NCBI GenBank assembly: GCA_947454295.1
Contig: CANGMO010000153.1
Coordinates: 1-6,107, forward strand
DNA length: 6,107 bases
Reading direction: 5' to 3'
Source of the DNA: Verrucomicrobiota bacterium
GTDB taxonomy: Bacteria; Verrucomicrobiota; Verrucomicrobiia; Limisphaerales; UBA9464
Below, piece after piece: positions 5,442 through 6,107 of the stretch (its first letter is position 1; each line of letters opens with the position of its first letter). The position numbers and the translations under genes were made by a program. The notes beneath the pieces were generated by a model. It was not told where the DNA came from. It saw nothing but the letters and a program-made list of their open reading frames with translations, and did not search any database.

Positions 5442-6107
5442 ATGCGTTTTCGTCCTTATCTGGCCGTTGCCGTGACCGCCTCCCTTGCCTCGTTCGGTTG
5501 CAACAAGGAGTCGATCCAAGTTTACCAGGCTCCCAAGGACATCGCCTCCGCCGGGGCAACCGATGCGGGCATGGGGATGCCAGCAGGTGCCCCGGGAGCC
5601 AATCCGCATGGAGCACCCAGTGCAGAGCGGCCTCCCTGGACCGTTCCCAACGGGTGGACGGAAAAGCCCCGTGATGGTTCGGCCATGCGCATCGCCAGCT
5701 ATGGCGTGACCTCACCGGACGGGCGCAGTGTGGATATTTCCGTGGTGCCGCTGGGGCCGGTGGCCGGCAGCGAGCTCGACAATGTGAATCGCTGGCGCGG
5801 TCAAATTGGGCTGGGAGCGATCAGTCAGCCGGAGCTCGATGCCCTGACCTCGGCGGCGTCGATCGGGACCATGACCGGCAAGCTCTACGACATGGTGGGC
5901 ACCCAGCCGACGCTGGATGGCAAGTACAAGGCCCGAACCGTGGCGGCCGTGTTGAGCACAGGCGGCACGACTGTCTTCTTCAAGATGACCGGTGAGGATG
6001 CGCTGGTGACTGAGAACAAGCCCAAGTTCCTTGCCTGGCTGAAGTCCGTGGACACCGGAGAGGGTTCGGCGTCCGCGTCCGCGTCGGCGCCGTCGCCGGT
6101 CGCGGCC
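5442..6107 (+). CDS. Predicted lipoprotein of unknown function with NVNRWRGQ motif (3' truncated)
   Basis: The frame is open from ATG 5442 to the window edge (222 codons, no stop seen). The N-terminus has a basic start (MRFRPY), a short hydrophobic core and Cys20 in LASFGC, a plausible but non-canonical lipobox, so the protein is probably exported and lipid-anchored. A low-complexity Gly/Ala/Pro linker (about 33-65) leads to a folded region: WTVPNGW (66-72), MRIASYGV (82-89), VDISVVPL (97-104), NVNRWRGQIGL (114-124), a strand-rich segment to about 190, and FLAWLKSV (about 197-204). I recall the combination 'VY..PK', 'W..P.GW' and 'NVNRWRGQ.GL' from conserved uncharacterised proteins of planctomycetes and verrucomicrobia, but cannot name a function. 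The visible part ends in a Ser-Ala repeat, suggesting a second linker and possibly another domain beyond the window. AGGTG at 5435-5439 is a weak, rather close ribosome binding site. The repeat-rich gap upstream argues for a transcription unit separate from the two-component genes. Confidence 0.75.
   Translation, partial: MRFRPYLAVAVTASLASFGCNKESIQVYQAPKDIASAGATDAGMGMPAGAPGANPHGAPSAERPPWTVPNGWTEKPRDGSAMRIASYGVTSPDGRSVDISVVPLGPVAGSELDNVNRWRGQIGLGAISQPELDALTSAASIGTMTGKLYDMVGTQPTLDGKYKARTVAAVLSTGGTTVFFKMTGEDALVTENKPKFLAWLKSVDTGEGSASASASAPSPVAA
6066..6089 (+). repeat. In-frame hexanucleotide tandem repeat (TCN-GCG) encoding Ser-Ala
   Basis: Four consecutive TCN-GCG units (TCG GCG, TCC GCG, TCC GCG, TCG GCG) encode SASASASA near the visible end of the lipoprotein. 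A six-base unit keeps the frame when copies are gained or lost, so the linker length may vary between strains. The repeat tract is short and could also be simple linker composition. Confidence 0.5.

Noticed and set aside
4873..5715. Minus-strand open frame of 280 codons spanning the gap before the lipoprotein
   Set aside because: The translation is Arg/Pro/Ser-rich without domain signatures, runs into both flanking genes, and crosses the palindrome cluster. It looks like a GC-rich artefact.

Overview
The window is GC-rich bacterial DNA, and every gene I can support reads left to right. Protein style points to Verrucomicrobiota or a relative in the PVC group. Signs of this are a LamG/concanavalin-type C-terminus ending in a DELRIGGSFASVVP-like motif, a sensor kinase with a LamG-like periplasmic domain, a lipoprotein with an NVNRWRGQ motif, and degenerate GGCGTCTT/AAGACGCC repeats between genes. 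The assignment rests on style and memory, not on a marker gene.

Layout. Bases 2-409 are the 3' end of a LamG-like protein. A 49-base imperfect hairpin (415-463) follows its stop and may be a terminator. A perfect 12-base palindrome (480-491) then precedes a GTG-started gene (523-3291) for a 922-residue membrane histidine kinase. The kinase appears to have four membrane spans, two periplasmic sensory regions (LamG-like, then CHASE-like), and a NarL/DesK-class kinase core (HisKA_3 plus HATPase_c). Next comes a NarL/FixJ-family response regulator (3333-4064). An alternative start for it at 3288 would overlap the kinase stop as ATGA. After 218 bases lies a second, very similar response regulator (4283-4948). 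A 493-base gap (4949-5441) follows with no convincing gene but many inverted repeats. The window closes inside a predicted lipoprotein gene (5442 to beyond 6107).

How it works together. The kinase and the first regulator form a conventional two-component pair. The second regulator is a paralogue: about 80% identical over the receiver domain and about 89% over the DNA-binding domain by hand alignment. The likely picture is one membrane sensor feeding two near-identical DNA-binding regulators that differ mainly in linker length. Neither the signal nor the target genes can be read from the sequence. The lipoprotein is separated by the repeat-rich gap and is probably a different transcription unit.

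The most noteworthy points are the dual-sensor kinase, the tandem duplicated regulators, and the repeat/hairpin cluster. I saw no CRISPR array, transposase, rRNA or tRNA.
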